64,000 nucleotides of DNA, taken from LMUY01 sp965199105. Lineage in GTDB: Bacteria; Pseudomonadota; Alphaproteobacteria; Acetobacterales; Acetobacteraceae. The stretch covers positions 2,976,001-3,040,000 of the forward strand of contig CBDAQO010000002.1 of the NCBI GenBank assembly GCA_965199105.1, read 5' to 3'. The notes beneath the pieces are model-generated. The model was not told the origin of the DNA. It saw only the letters and a list, made by a program, of their open reading frames with translations, and ran no database searches. Shown piece by piece: positions 6,393-15,355 of the stretch (positions are counted from its first letter, which is position 1; each line of letters begins with the position of its first letter). Made by a program: the position numbers and the translations under genes.

Positions 6393-8012
6393 GTGAAGCC
6401 GTATCGATCTCTACTTGGCCTGTTGGGTCTGCTGTCGGGCTGCAACCTGGGCCCGAACTTCCAAACGCCGCACATGTTTTCCCCCGACAGTTGGTTCGCC
6501 AGCCGTTCGCCACCGCCCAAGACGACCAGCATGGTGGCCAACGAACCGGTCGACCCGGCGTGGTGGAAGCTGTTCAATGACCCCATCCTCACCGATCTCG
6601 AGCAGCGCGTAGCCAAGTCCAACTTCGACGTGCGGCTGGCGACGGTGCGGCTGGCGGAGAGCCGGGCGCAGGGCGGCGTGACGGCGGCGCAGGAATATGC
6701 GACCGCCAACGCCAACGGCTCCTACACCCGGGAAAAGATCGCCGACCGCGGCGTGATCGGGCTGTTGGGCGCGGGCAGCAGCAGCAGCGGCGGCACGGGC
6801 ACTGGCAGCAGCGCCAGCACGCCGGGCACCGCCGCCAACGGCCTCAGCGGCACCCAGGGCGGCATCCCCACCAGCGTCACCTCCGGCGGCAGTGGCGGCC
6901 CGGGCACGCATGTCCCGTCGTTCAATTTGTGGCAGGCCGGGTTCGACTCGTCGTGGGAGCTCGATTTCTGGGGCCGGGTGCGGCGCCAGGTGGAATCGGC
7001 CGACGCCTCGCTGCTGGCCTCCGCCGAGTCGCGGCGCAACTCGCTGGTCAGCACGCTGGCCGAACTCGCGCGGGACTACATGCAGCTCCGTGGCCAGCAG
7101 GCTGACCTCAAGATCGCGCAGGACACGCTGGCCAGCGAGCAGGACAGCGTGCGCATTACGCAGGAGCGGCAGCGCGGCGGGCTCACCACGGGGCTGGACG
7201 TGGCCAACGCCGCGGCGCAGGCGGCCACCACGGCGGCGCAAATCCCGCAGTTGCAGCAGCAGATCGACACCTCGATCAACGCGATCTGCCTGCTTTTGGG
7301 GGAGCCGCCCAACGCGCTGCAGGCCCAGCTTTCGCCGCCCAAGCCGGTGCCGCCGACGCCGCCGGTGGTGCCGGTCGGGCTCCCGTCCGAGCTGGCGCTG
7401 CGCCGGCCCGACGTGCGGCAGGCGGAGCAGCAGTTGCATGCCGCCACCGCCGACATCGGGGTCGCAGAGGCAGATTTCTTCCCGCGCGTGACGCTGTCAG
7501 GCAGCGTTGGCGTGCAGGCGACCCAGTATAAGAACCTGGGCAATCTGGGGGCCTTCGGGGCGCTGCAATATTCCGGCGGCCCGTCGATCACCATCCCGGT
7601 GTTCCAAGGCGGCCAGCTCGCCTTCACGCTGGTGTTGCGCAAGGCGCAGCAGCAGGAAGCGGCGGTGCAATATCAACAGGCGGTGCTGCAGGCGTTCCAT
7701 GATGTGGACAACGCGCTCACCGCCTACTCCACCGAGCAACAGCGGCGTGACCAGTTGAGCCGTGCGGTGGTGCAGTCCCGCCAGGCGCTGAGCTTGGCGC
7801 GGCAGCAATACGTGCAGGGATTGTCGACGTTCTTGGACGTGTTGACGGCGCAGCGCAACGAGCTCGAGAACGAGCAGTCCTACGCGGACAGCACGACGAC
7901 GGTGTCGACCAACCTCGTGCAGCTCTACAAGGCGCTGGGCGGCGGCTGGGAGAACGAATTCCCACGCGGCGGCCCGGCCGAGCAGGCGGCGCGGCTGCTC
8001 TCGATGAACTGA
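6393..8012 (+). CDS. outer-membrane factor lipoprotein of the NodT/TolC efflux family
   Basis: Starting at the GTG at 6393 the protein begins MKPYRSLLGLLGLLSGCNLG, a textbook lipoprotein signal with the lipobox LSGC (C17). GGAG at 6379-6382 is a suitable ribosome site; an in-frame ATG at 6366 is the alternative. The 539-residue chain has the two OEP repeats: WWKLFNDPILTDLEQRVAKS, LWQAGFDSSWELDFWGRVRR, and in the second half ALRRPDVRQAEQQLHAATAD. A Gly/Ser-rich insert of about 45 residues (roughly 115-160) is unusual. No inner-membrane pump or periplasmic adaptor is adjacent, so it must serve pumps encoded elsewhere. Confidence 0.9.
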   Translation: MKPYRSLLGLLGLLSGCNLGPNFQTPHMFSPDSWFASRSPPPKTTSMVANEPVDPAWWKLFNDPILTDLEQRVAKSNFDVRLATVRLAESRAQGGVTAAQEYATANANGSYTREKIADRGVIGLLGAGSSSSGGTGTGSSASTPGTAANGLSGTQGGIPTSVTSGGSGGPGTHVPSFNLWQAGFDSSWELDFWGRVRRQVESADASLLASAESRRNSLVSTLAELARDYMQLRGQQADLKIAQDTLASEQDSVRITQERQRGGLTTGLDVANAAAQAATTAAQIPQLQQQIDTSINAICLLLGEPPNALQAQLSPPKPVPPTPPVVPVGLPSELALRRPDVRQAEQQLHAATADIGVAEADFFPRVTLSGSVGVQATQYKNLGNLGAFGALQYSGGPSITIPVFQGGQLAFTLVLRKAQQQEAAVQYQQAVLQAFHDVDNALTAYSTEQQRRDQLSRAVVQSRQALSLARQQYVQGLSTFLDVLTAQRNELENEQSYADSTTTVSTNLVQLYKALGGGWENEFPRGGPAEQAARLLSMN

Positions 8013-8036
8013 GCTGCCGCGCTAAAGCATGGCCGC

Positions 8037-8056
8037 ATCAAGTGAAGTCACTTGAT
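8037..8056 (+). terminator. stem-loop after the outer-membrane factor gene
   Basis: ATCAAGTG and CACTTGAT form a perfect 8-bp stem with an AAGT loop 25 nt after the stop codon. No clear U-tract follows, so termination is only one possibility. Confidence 0.35.
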
Positions 8057-8132
8057 CGGTAAACATGCTCGCCAAAACAAAGAGCTAGACCATGACCGGC
8101 GACTCTATCTGAGCCGGTCTTGGTCTAAGTGG

Positions 8133-8162
8133 ATGCGGCCGGGCATCACCGCCCGGCCGCAT
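8133..8162. terminator. 12-bp perfect hairpin between convergent genes
   Basis: ATGCGGCCGGGC pairs perfectly with GCCCGGCCGCAT around the loop ATCACC. It lies 10 bp beyond the stop of the minus-strand ferritin-like gene and 120 bp beyond the plus-strand efflux gene. Probably a shared bidirectional terminator, though neither side has a long U-run. Confidence 0.6.
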
Positions 8163-8171
8163 GCAGTCGGT

Positions 8172-9236
8172 TCAGGCGAAGCCGGACTGGCCCGGGAGCT
8201 GCGCCAGGCCGTTCGGGAAGAACAGCCCCGGCTTCCGGTTCACGCCCTCGCCGCCGTAGACGATGTTCAGCACTTGCTGAATGTTGCGGCGGAACGCGAG
8301 CGCGTTGCTGTCGTGCGGCGTTGCGACCGGCACGAGGGTGATCGGGTTGCTGACGCCGAAATCGTCCGCCAGCGGTTGGCCGGGATACTGGCCGCTCGAC
8401 AGGATCGACCGCAGGTCGGCAATGCCGTTGCTCAACGACGCGCCGCCGAGCATGGCGATAAACGCGCGCAAGCTGCCGGCATGGTAGCCTTCGATCGCGA
8501 GGATCGAGGCGGCATACTGGACGAGCTCGCTGCCCATCGAGAGCAGGCCCGCTGCGCCGGCATAGGCGGTCACACCCACGTCTTCGAAGATGAACCCACC
8601 GAGGCAGAAGGTCAGGTCGCTGGCGTAGGGGTTGAACGGCACCGGCAGCAACGCCGTGCCCAGCAGGGTGTTGACGGCGGTTGCCGCCGTGGTGAACGCG
8701 CCCGCTGCCGTCACGTCGATCAGCGGCGCCGCGACCGGCACCGCCCCATTGGCCACCAGCGCCGCCTTGATGAAGCGGACATGGGCCAGCTCGTCGGCCG
8801 CGATGCTCTGCGCGAAGTCGGCGATGATCGGGTTGGTGAACGGCACCAGGGTCGTCCCCGCCGCAACCGGCGTCGTGCCGGGCACGCTGTAGACGATGTC
8901 GGTCGGGTTGCCGCCGGCTGCCGCAAGGTTCAACGCAGCGCCGCCAGCCAGGTCGTTGGCGGACAGGCCGGCGCCGGTGGTGGCGTTGAGGTAGAACTGC
9001 GCCTCAGCGTATTCGAGGTTGAGCGCGAAGTTCAGGATGTTGACGTCGGTTTGCGTCGGGGCTGCCGTTGCCGGAAGCACCTCGCTCGCTGCCTTCGCCG
9101 GGCTTGGCTCTAGCGCGCTACGGGCGATCGCGGCAGCAGCCACCGCACCGGCGATGCCTGTGCCGGCTTTCTTGAACATCGAGCGGCGATGCAGGCGCGT
9201 GATCGCGGCATCGATCAACTGGTCATTTTCGGGCAT
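8172..9236 (-). CDS. ferritin-like domain protein, Tat-exported, paralogue 1
   Basis: A 354-residue protein of the ferritin-like (Ferritin_2, Rds1-type) family. After a cytosolic-looking N-terminus it has a twin-arginine-type signal (HRRSMFKKAGTG, then a hydrophobic AGAVAAAAIARSAL, cleavage near AKA), so it is probably exported folded. Helical segments NILNFALNLEYAEAQFYLNA and DELAHVRFIKAAL carry the Glu/His residues expected of a diiron four-helix bundle, and a third, FEDVGVTAYAGAAGL, adds another. The ATG at 9236 is chosen because of an AAGG site just upstream and because the next gene has an equivalent start. It is followed by a close paralogue upstream; the physiological role is not known to me. 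Confidence 0.85.
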   Translation of the reverse strand: MPENDQLIDAAITRLHRRSMFKKAGTGIAGAVAAAAIARSALEPSPAKAASEVLPATAAPTQTDVNILNFALNLEYAEAQFYLNATTGAGLSANDLAGGAALNLAAAGGNPTDIVYSVPGTTPVAAGTTLVPFTNPIIADFAQSIAADELAHVRFIKAALVANGAVPVAAPLIDVTAAGAFTTAATAVNTLLGTALLPVPFNPYASDLTFCLGGFIFEDVGVTAYAGAAGLLSMGSELVQYAASILAIEGYHAGSLRAFIAMLGGASLSNGIADLRSILSSGQYPGQPLADDFGVSNPITLVPVATPHDSNALAFRRNIQQVLNIVYGGEGVNRKPGLFFPNGLAQLPGQSGFA

Positions 9237-9444
9237 TGACGAACCTTTTTTTACTGACGTCTCAGATTGCCCGAGGCGCAAGCGCTTGCAGGCACGACGC
9301 CACTGGCATCGCCACCATGGAACTGGCCCGACCGCGTTTAGGATGCGGCGGCAGCAGTCATTTCTTGTTAATCTTCGTCACGTCACAATTAACCTGGCGG
9401 AAGACGGGCAACCGGGCGGAAGGATGGGGCCCCGGCAAAAGAAA

Positions 9445-9468
9445 TGGCCCGACATCGCTGCCGGGCCA
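9445..9468 (-). terminator. intrinsic terminator after ferritin-like paralogue 2
   Basis: On the minus strand TGGCCCG and CGGGCCA form a 7-bp stem with a 10-nt loop, followed directly by TTTCTTTTG. It lies 27 bp after the stop at 9496 and separates the two paralogues, so each probably has its own promoter. The rest of 9237-9444 shows nothing else recognisable. Confidence 0.7.
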
Positions 9469-9495
9469 CGGTCGTCAGCGCGTCTCAGACTTGGA

Positions 9496-10551
9496 TCAGG
9501 CGAAGCCGCTCTGGCCCGGCAACTGGTTGAACCCGTTCGGGAAGAACAAGCCCGGCTTACGATTCACGCCCTCGTTGCCGTACTCGATGTTGAGGATCTG
9601 CTGAACGCTGCGGCGGTAGGCCAACCCGTTGCCGTCACGTGGGTCGTCCACCGGCGCCCCGGTGACCGGGTTGGTGGTGCCGAAATCGTCCGCCAGCGCC
9701 TGGCCAGGGTATTGCCCGCTGGACAGGATGGACCGCAGGTCGGCAATCGCGTCGGCCTGCGCATTGGCTCCTTCCGACAGGATCAACGTCCGCCACGTGC
9801 CGGAGTGGTAGGCCTCGACGGCCAGGATGGAGGCCGCATACTGCACCAGTTCGCTGCCCATCGAGATCAGGCCGGCTGCCCCGGCGTAGGCCGTGACGCC
9901 GACATCCTCGAAGTTGTACGCCGCCAGCAGGAAGTTCACGTCGTTGGCGTAGGGGTTGTAGGGCGTTGGGATGACGACGCTGCCGATCAGGGTGTTGACC
10001 GCCGTCGCCAGCGTGGTGAACGCGCCCGCCGCCGTCACGTCGATCAGCGGCGCCGCGATAATGCCGCCCCCGAGCGTGGCAAGCGTGCCCTTGATGAAGC
10101 GCACGTGGGCGAGCTCATCGATGGCCACCGCTTGCGCCAGCTCGGCGATCAGCGGATTGGAGAATGGCACCAGAGTGTTGCCAGCCGGCACCGGGGTGGC
10201 ACCCGGATCGGTGTAGATGATCTCGGCGAAGTTGCTCTGCACGTTCTCGGGCAAGCCACCGGCCAGGTCGTTGGCCGACAGCCCGGTGCCGAACACGGCG
10301 TTGGCGTAGAACTGCGCTTCGGCCAGCTCGAGGTTGAGCGCGAAGTTCAGGATATTCACGTCCATCTGGGTCGGGCCAGTGGTCGGCGGGATCACCTCGC
10401 TGGCGGCCTTCGCCGGGGTTGGCGCGAGGGCGGCGCGCGCCACTGCCGCTGCGGCGACCGCGCCGGCCAGCCCAGTGCCCGCCTTCTTGAACATGGCACG
10501 ACGCTGGAGCCGCCCGATGGCAGCATCGATCAATTGGTCATTATCAGGCAT
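9496..10551 (-). CDS. ferritin-like domain protein, Tat-exported, paralogue 2
   Basis: A 351-residue protein closely similar to its downstream neighbour along the whole length. It shares the N-terminal MPxNDQLIDAAI, the twin-arginine-type QRRAMFKKAGTG with hydrophobic stretch and AKA cleavage site, the helices NILNFALNLELAEAQFYANA and DELAHVRFIKGTL, and an almost identical tail (GVNRKPGLFFPNG, QLPGQSGFA). The two arose by tandem duplication. The conserved Glu/His positions suggest a metal-binding four-helix bundle exported to the periplasm or cell surface. Ferritin_2 proteins are linked to desiccation or sporulation in some organisms, but function here is not established. Confidence 0.85.
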   Translation of the reverse strand: MPDNDQLIDAAIGRLQRRAMFKKAGTGLAGAVAAAAVARAALAPTPAKAASEVIPPTTGPTQMDVNILNFALNLELAEAQFYANAVFGTGLSANDLAGGLPENVQSNFAEIIYTDPGATPVPAGNTLVPFSNPLIAELAQAVAIDELAHVRFIKGTLATLGGGIIAAPLIDVTAAGAFTTLATAVNTLIGSVVIPTPYNPYANDVNFLLAAYNFEDVGVTAYAGAAGLISMGSELVQYAASILAVEAYHSGTWRTLILSEGANAQADAIADLRSILSSGQYPGQALADDFGTTNPVTGAPVDDPRDGNGLAYRRSVQQILNIEYGNEGVNRKPGLFFPNGFNQLPGQSGFA

Positions 10552-10704
10552 GGGAAAAACCTTTGTTTATAGCCGTCTGGACGTCCTCGAAGCGCCGGGC
10601 GCTCGCGAGGCACGACGGCTGTGCCATCGCCCGCAACCAACTCCTGACCGGCATGGAGGATGCCCGTGGTCGTGCGCACTTTTGTCGCGCGCGGCTGACA
10701 AGCG

Positions 10705-10726
10705 CGTGAATGAATAGTCATTCGCG
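10705..10726. promoter_or_regulatory. dyad symmetry in a divergent intergenic region
   Basis: CGTGAATGA and TCATTCGCG flank ATAG, a 9-bp inverted repeat with one G-T pair. It lies within the 279-bp space between the minus-strand ferritin-like gene and the plus-strand TPP enzyme, so it could be an operator. No promoter boxes are confidently seen. Confidence 0.3.
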
Positions 10727-10830
10727 GCAACTGTCTGACACCGGGTCGGCGTGGGCCGACCCGGGTCAGCAGTGGCCGGACGCGGCAGGCAGGCCTATCG
10801 TTGGTGGGAGTGAGACGGGGGAAACGAGCC

Positions 10831-12588
10831 ATGGAGCTAGGCAAGGCGAGCGCGTCGCGGACGGGGGCGCGGCCCGGCGGCCGGGTGCTGGCGGACGCGC
10901 TGGTGGCGCAAGGTATCAGCCATGTGTTCGCGGTGCCGGGGGAAAGCTACCTCGACGTGCTGGACGGGCTCTACGCCGTGCGCGACCGCATCCAGCTGGT
11001 CACCTGCCGCTTCGAGGCCGGGGCGGTGAACGCGGCCGAAGCGCTCGGCAAGCTCACCGGCCGCCCCGCCGCCGCCATGGTCACGCGCGGGCCGGGCGCC
11101 TGCCACGGTGCGATCGGCGTGCACATCGCGATGCAGGACAGCACGCCCTTGCTGCTGTTCGTCGGCCAAATCCCGTTCGCCGAGACCGATCGCGAGAGCT
11201 TCCAGGAGGTCGACTACCGCCGCATGTTCGGCCCACTGGCCAAATGGGTGACGCAGATCGACGAGGCCGAGCGCATCCCGGAGGTTGTGGCGCACGCGGT
11301 GGACGTGGCGACGCGCGGGCGGCCGGGCCCGGTGGTGATCGCGCTGTCGGAGGAAATGCAGAAACACCTTGTGGACGTGCCGGACCTGCCGGCCGCCCCG
11401 GTGTTCCCGCCGCAGCCGGACCCGGCGGCTATGGCCGCACTCGCCGGGTTGCTGGGCGCCGCGCACAAGCCGCTGGCCATCCTGGGTGGCGGTGGCTGGT
11501 CGGCGGCCGGGCGCGCGGCCGTCACCCGCTTCCTCACCGCCAACGCCATTCCCGTGGCGGTCAGCTTCCGGCGCCAGGCGCTGTATGACGGCACGCTGGC
11601 CAACTATGCCGGCGATCTCGGCGTCGGCCCCGACCCGGCCTTGGTCGCCCATGCCCGCGATGCCGACCTCATCCTGGCGATCGGCACCCGCCTGGGCGAG
11701 GCGGTGACGCAGGGCTACACCCTGTTCGACCTGGCTGGCAGCACCGCCATCGTGCATGTACACCAGGACGGCGCCGAGATTGGCCGCGTGTTCCGCCCGC
11801 GGCTGGGCATCACCGCCGACCTCAACGCCTTTGCCGCCGCCGCCGCCGCCTTGCCCGCGCCGCCCCGCCCTTGGCAGGACTGGACCGCCAGCCTGCGCGC
11901 CACCCGCGACCGCGCCTTGGTGCCGCCCGACTACGCGCACGCGCTGAACCCGGCCGCAATCATGCGGGAGCTGCAGACCCTGCTGCCGCCCGATGCCATC
12001 TGCACCTGCGACGCGGGCAATTTCGCCGGCTGGCCGCAGCGCTTCCTGGAGTTCGGCGAACACCAGCGCTTCATCGGCCCGACCAACGGCGCGATGGGCT
12101 ACGCCGTGCCGGCCGCGGTAGCCGCCAAGATCGCGTTTGCCGACCGCATGGTGGTGGCCTTCGTCGGCGATGGCGGCTTCATGATGACCGGCCAGGAGAT
12201 CGCCACCGCCTTCCACCACGGCGTGGCGCCGATTATGCTGGTGTTCAATAACCAGATGTACGGCACCATCCGCATGTATCAGGAGCGCAGCTACCCCGGC
12301 CGCGTCTCGGGCACGGCGCTGACCAATCCCGACTTCGCCCGCCTGATCGAGGCCTACGGCGGGCACGGCGAGACGGTGGCCACAACAGCCGAATTCCGCC
12401 CCGCCTTCGAACGCGCCGTGGCCAGCGGACGCCCGGCGCTGATCGAGCTGCTGGTGGACCCCGACCAGATCACCAGCCGCACCACTGTGGCGGAGTTGCG
12501 GGCGGGGAGCGGGGTGGTGAAGTCGGCGCTGCCGGTGGTGGCGGCCAAGCCGGCGCGTGCGGTGGTGCGGCCGCGGGGAAAGCGGTAG
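10831..12588 (+). CDS. thiamine pyrophosphate-dependent enzyme (acetolactate synthase large-subunit-like)
   Basis: A 585-residue protein with the three-domain decarboxylase/synthase layout. The N-terminal PYR domain has the cofactor-activating glutamate in CRFEAGAVNAAEALG (E62). A central nucleotide-fold domain covers about 205-340. The C-terminal PP domain has the TPP/Mg motif VGDGGFMMTGQEIATAFHHG starting at 445 and ending in VFNNQMYGT. Related proteins are annotated as acetolactate synthase-like, benzoylformate decarboxylase-like or oxalyl-CoA-like; no small regulatory subunit is adjacent, so branched-chain biosynthesis is unlikely and the substrate is open. The ATG at 10831 has a GGGGGAAA site upstream. 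It converges on the GNAT gene. Confidence 0.85.
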   Translation: MELGKASASRTGARPGGRVLADALVAQGISHVFAVPGESYLDVLDGLYAVRDRIQLVTCRFEAGAVNAAEALGKLTGRPAAAMVTRGPGACHGAIGVHIAMQDSTPLLLFVGQIPFAETDRESFQEVDYRRMFGPLAKWVTQIDEAERIPEVVAHAVDVATRGRPGPVVIALSEEMQKHLVDVPDLPAAPVFPPQPDPAAMAALAGLLGAAHKPLAILGGGGWSAAGRAAVTRFLTANAIPVAVSFRRQALYDGTLANYAGDLGVGPDPALVAHARDADLILAIGTRLGEAVTQGYTLFDLAGSTAIVHVHQDGAEIGRVFRPRLGITADLNAFAAAAAALPAPPRPWQDWTASLRATRDRALVPPDYAHALNPAAIMRELQTLLPPDAICTCDAGNFAGWPQRFLEFGEHQRFIGPTNGAMGYAVPAAVAAKIAFADRMVVAFVGDGGFMMTGQEIATAFHHGVAPIMLVFNNQMYGTIRMYQERSYPGRVSGTALTNPDFARLIEAYGGHGETVATTAEFRPAFERAVASGRPALIELLVDPDQITSRTTVAELRAGSGVVKSALPVVAAKPARAVVRPRGKR

Positions 12589-12596
12589 CGACCGGG

Positions 12597-13106
12597 CTAC
12601 CGGCCGGTGAGTTCGGCCGGGAACGCCTTGCGCATCAACGTGGCGGGAGGTTTGTTGATCCGCTCCACGACCTCCGCCCGCTGCCATCCCGCCCGCAGGT
12701 AAACCGGTTCCGCAGTCGTGGTGTAGAGCCAGGCCTGCGGAATGGCGGCGCGGCAGCAGGCATTATCGAATGCGGCGAGCAGGTGGGTGACGTAGCCGCG
12801 CCCGCGCGCCGCTGGAACGACGAACACCCCCGCCAGCCACGGGGTGAGGTCGGGGCGCTCCTCCAGATCTTTGCGGGCGAGGGTGGCGGTGCCAACGGGC
12901 TGGTCGCCGGCCAGCAGGACGAAGGTTTGCGGCGCGCCAAGCTCGGCCCGGCAGTCGGCGTAGATCGCCATCGTCTCGTCCAGCGTGCGTCCCCAGCCGC
13001 GCCACCATTGCTGCCACACCCATTCTGCCACGGTTGGCAGCAGGTCGGGCCGTCGCGCCAGCGTGGTCACTATGAGCGGGGCCGGGAGCGGGGCGGGAGC
13101 TGCCAC
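12597..13106 (-). CDS. GNAT-family N-acetyltransferase
   Basis: A 169-residue acetyltransferase-fold protein. The acetyl-CoA binding signature is LAGVFVVPAARGRGYVTHLL (V-P-x-x-R-G-x-G-Y/H), preceded by a beta strand FVLLAGDQPVGTATLARK and followed by AWLYTTTAEPVYLRAGWQ, all in GNAT order. The acceptor substrate is unknown. It lies 4 nt downstream of the cytochrome b561 gene and is presumably co-transcribed, though the two proteins have no obvious functional link. Confidence 0.85.
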   Translation of the reverse strand: MAAPAPLPAPLIVTTLARRPDLLPTVAEWVWQQWWRGWGRTLDETMAIYADCRAELGAPQTFVLLAGDQPVGTATLARKDLEERPDLTPWLAGVFVVPAARGRGYVTHLLAAFDNACCRAAIPQAWLYTTTAEPVYLRAGWQRAEVVERINKPPATLMRKAFPAELTGR

Positions 13107-13110
13107 GCCG

Positions 13111-13698
13111 CTACTCCGCCGGCTTCACCCGGCCCCAGGGCAGGATGCGGCCGAACTCGGCCTCCTTGTCGATGAACTGGTGCTTCAGCGCGCCCAGCAC
13201 GTGCAGCGCCAGCAGGGCGTAGAGCGCGTAGGCCAGGTAGCCGTGGATGGCGAACCAGGTGGCGTGCACCTGCTCCTTGGTCGCCGGGTCGAGCCGGGTG
13301 ATCGGGCCGATGCGGAACCAGGGCAGGCCGAAGATGGTCAGCGGGTGGGCCGCAGCATCCTTGAAGGCGGAGTCGTGGATCCAGCCGGAGATCGGCAGGC
13401 CCAGGATGAGGCCGTACAATAGTATATGTGCCGCGTGCGCGCCGATGCGCTCGAGCTGGGGGTAGGAGCGGGGCAGCGCGGGCGGTTTGTGCGTCAGGCG
13501 CCACAGTACCCGCAGCAGAACGAGGCCGAGCACGGTCAGGCCGATCGACTTGTGCGTGTTCACCGCCGGGCGCACCCAGGCGTCGGGCAGGCTGTCGATC
13601 ACCCACACCAGCACCAGGTTGCCGATGATCAGCGCGGCGACCAGCCAGTGCAGCAGCATGGCCACGCCAGTATAACGGTTGGCAATTTGCCGCGACAT
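13111..13698 (-). CDS. cytochrome b561 family membrane protein
   Basis: A 195-residue inner-membrane b-type cytochrome with four transmembrane helices: VAMLLHWLVAALIIGNLVLV, IGLTVLGLVLLRVLWRL, AHILLYGLILGLPISGW and HGYLAYALYALLALHVLGAL. Heme-ligand histidines fall in LLHW, NTHKS, HAAH and ALHVLGALKHQF, matching bacterial CybB-type proteins, which pass electrons from quinol, for instance to superoxide. The ATG at 13698 (MSRQIANRYTG) fits the family start. It is divergent from the glycosyltransferase and leads into the GNAT gene. Confidence 0.9.
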   Translation of the reverse strand: MSRQIANRYTGVAMLLHWLVAALIIGNLVLVWVIDSLPDAWVRPAVNTHKSIGLTVLGLVLLRVLWRLTHKPPALPRSYPQLERIGAHAAHILLYGLILGLPISGWIHDSAFKDAAAHPLTIFGLPWFRIGPITRLDPATKEQVHATWFAIHGYLAYALYALLALHVLGALKHQFIDKEAEFGRILPWGRVKPAE

Positions 13699-13786
13699 CG
13701 CCGGCCCTCCCGCGTGTAAATCCATGCCGCACGGCCACATGCCGGTCGAGGCAGCCAATCTATGCCCGAGTTGCAGAGGTCGATCT

Positions 13787-15241
13787 ATGCGCATGGCGAT
13801 GATTGAACAGGACTTGGCGGCCAAGCGCGCGACGATATCGCCCCGATACGCTCCGCCGCCCACGCCGTTGCGCAGCCGGCTGATCCATGGCGGCGCGCTG
13901 CTGCTGTGGGTGCTGCTGTTTGCCCGTGCGTTCGGCGGCGGCGGGCTGTTCGCCTGGTCGGCCGGGCTGGCCTATATCGGCTACGACACGGTGCTGCTGG
14001 CCTTCGTGTTCTGGCAGACCCTGGCGCTGTTGCGGCGCCCGCCTGTCAACCCGGCCGCCGCCGCGCCGCCCGCCTCGGTCATCGTCGCCGCCCACAACGA
14101 GGCGCGCGTGCTGCCGGCGGCGCTGCGCACCCTGCTGGCGCAGACCAGCCCGGCCGACACCATCCTGATTGCCGATGACGGCTCCACCGACGGCACGGCC
14201 GCGCTGCTGCAGGAGCGCTACGGCCTGGCCACGCCGCCGCTCGGCGAAGTGAGCGCGCCGAGTGCCACCCATCCGTCGCTGCGCTGGCTGCGGCTGCCGC
14301 ATGGCGGCAAGGCGGAGGCGCTGAACGTCGCCTGCAGCCTGACCGACACCGAGCTGGTGCTGACGGTGGACGCCGACACGCTGCTCGAGCCGCAGGCGCT
14401 GGGCGCGATGCAGCAGGCCTTCGCCGCCGACCCGGCCTTGGTGGCAGCCACCGGGGTGCTGACGCCAACCTGTACGCCGTCGGTGTCGGGCCGGCTGCTG
14501 CAATGGTTCCAAACCTATGAATACGTGCGGAACTTTCTCTCTCGCTACGCCTGGATGCGAATGGACGGCCTGCTGCTGATCTCGGGCGCGTTCGCCTGCT
14601 ATCGCCGCCGGGCCCTGCTGGACGTCGGCGGGTTCGACCCGGATTGCCTGGTGGAGGACTACGAGCTCACCCACCGCATGCGCGACTATGCCGGCAGGCG
14701 CGGCCTGGCGTGGCACACCGGCGTGGTGGGCGCCTCCCACGCGCGGACGGACGCGCCGGCTACCGTCGGCGCGTTCCTGCGCCAGCGGCGGCGCTGGTTT
14801 GGCGGGTTTTTGCAGACCCAGCTCTGGTATCGCCACATGGTGGGCAACCCGGCCTATGGCCGCCTCGGCACGCGCATGCTACTGGTGAAGGCGATCGACA
14901 CGCTGCAGCCGCTCTATGGGCTAACCGGGGCGGTGTTGCTGCTGGGCTACCTGGCGACCGGCCGGTTTGCCATTGTGACCCCCGTGGTGGGCGTGATCGG
15001 GGCGAAGATCGTGCTCGACCTCGCGTTCTACCTCTGGTCGCTGCACCTCTACCGGCGCTGGCTGGGCCATTCATCCGGCCTCTATTTGATCCCGGCCACG
15101 CTGGCCGCGCTGATCGAGCCGTTCAGCTTCCAGTTGCTGCGCCACGCCGGGGCCGCGCTGGGCTGGGTGTCGTTCCTGACCGGGGCGCAGTCCTGGGGCG
15201 CGCGCGAGGCGGTCGCCGCTGTGCCGACCGCGGCCGAGTAG
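13787..15241 (+). CDS. membrane-bound family 2 glycosyltransferase
   Basis: A 484-residue processive-type GT2. Two N-terminal membrane helices (about 35-90) precede the catalytic domain: ASVIVAAHNEA, IADDGSTDGT (DDG from 130), TVDADTLLEP (D195, D197), VEDYELTHRM (E290, D291) and RQRRRWFGG (QRRRW 333-337), that is the D,D,D,Q(Q/R)xRW signature of cellulose, hyaluronan and poly-N-acetylglucosamine synthases. C-terminal helices (about 370-475) complete the membrane channel region. The product is not predictable and no partner genes are next to it. The ATG at 13787 has GAGG 7 nt upstream; an upstream start at 13679 would overlap the divergent cytochrome gene. Confidence 0.9.
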   Translation: MRMAMIEQDLAAKRATISPRYAPPPTPLRSRLIHGGALLLWVLLFARAFGGGGLFAWSAGLAYIGYDTVLLAFVFWQTLALLRRPPVNPAAAAPPASVIVAAHNEARVLPAALRTLLAQTSPADTILIADDGSTDGTAALLQERYGLATPPLGEVSAPSATHPSLRWLRLPHGGKAEALNVACSLTDTELVLTVDADTLLEPQALGAMQQAFAADPALVAATGVLTPTCTPSVSGRLLQWFQTYEYVRNFLSRYAWMRMDGLLLISGAFACYRRRALLDVGGFDPDCLVEDYELTHRMRDYAGRRGLAWHTGVVGASHARTDAPATVGAFLRQRRRWFGGFLQTQLWYRHMVGNPAYGRLGTRMLLVKAIDTLQPLYGLTGAVLLLGYLATGRFAIVTPVVGVIGAKIVLDLAFYLWSLHLYRRWLGHSSGLYLIPATLAALIEPFSFQLLRHAGAALGWVSFLTGAQSWGAREAVAAVPTAAE

Positions 15242-15355
15242 TCGCGCGCGAGCCTTTCTTTGTGGCAATGGTTAAGCGGTCGTGAAGCCGTCGCGGATGA
15301 ACTTTGCCGGCTTGCATTCGTAGGGGTCGGACACACCAAACGGAGGGAGTGTACC

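Noticed and set aside
9019..10572. 517-residue plus-strand open frame over both ferritin-like genes
   Set aside because: Spans two minus-strand paralogues and a terminator; composition is shadow-like.
10837..12687. 616-residue minus-strand open frame
   Set aside because: It is antisense to a complete TPP enzyme with all motifs; its translation is His/Arg/Gly-rich without any domain. High GC creates such shadow frames.
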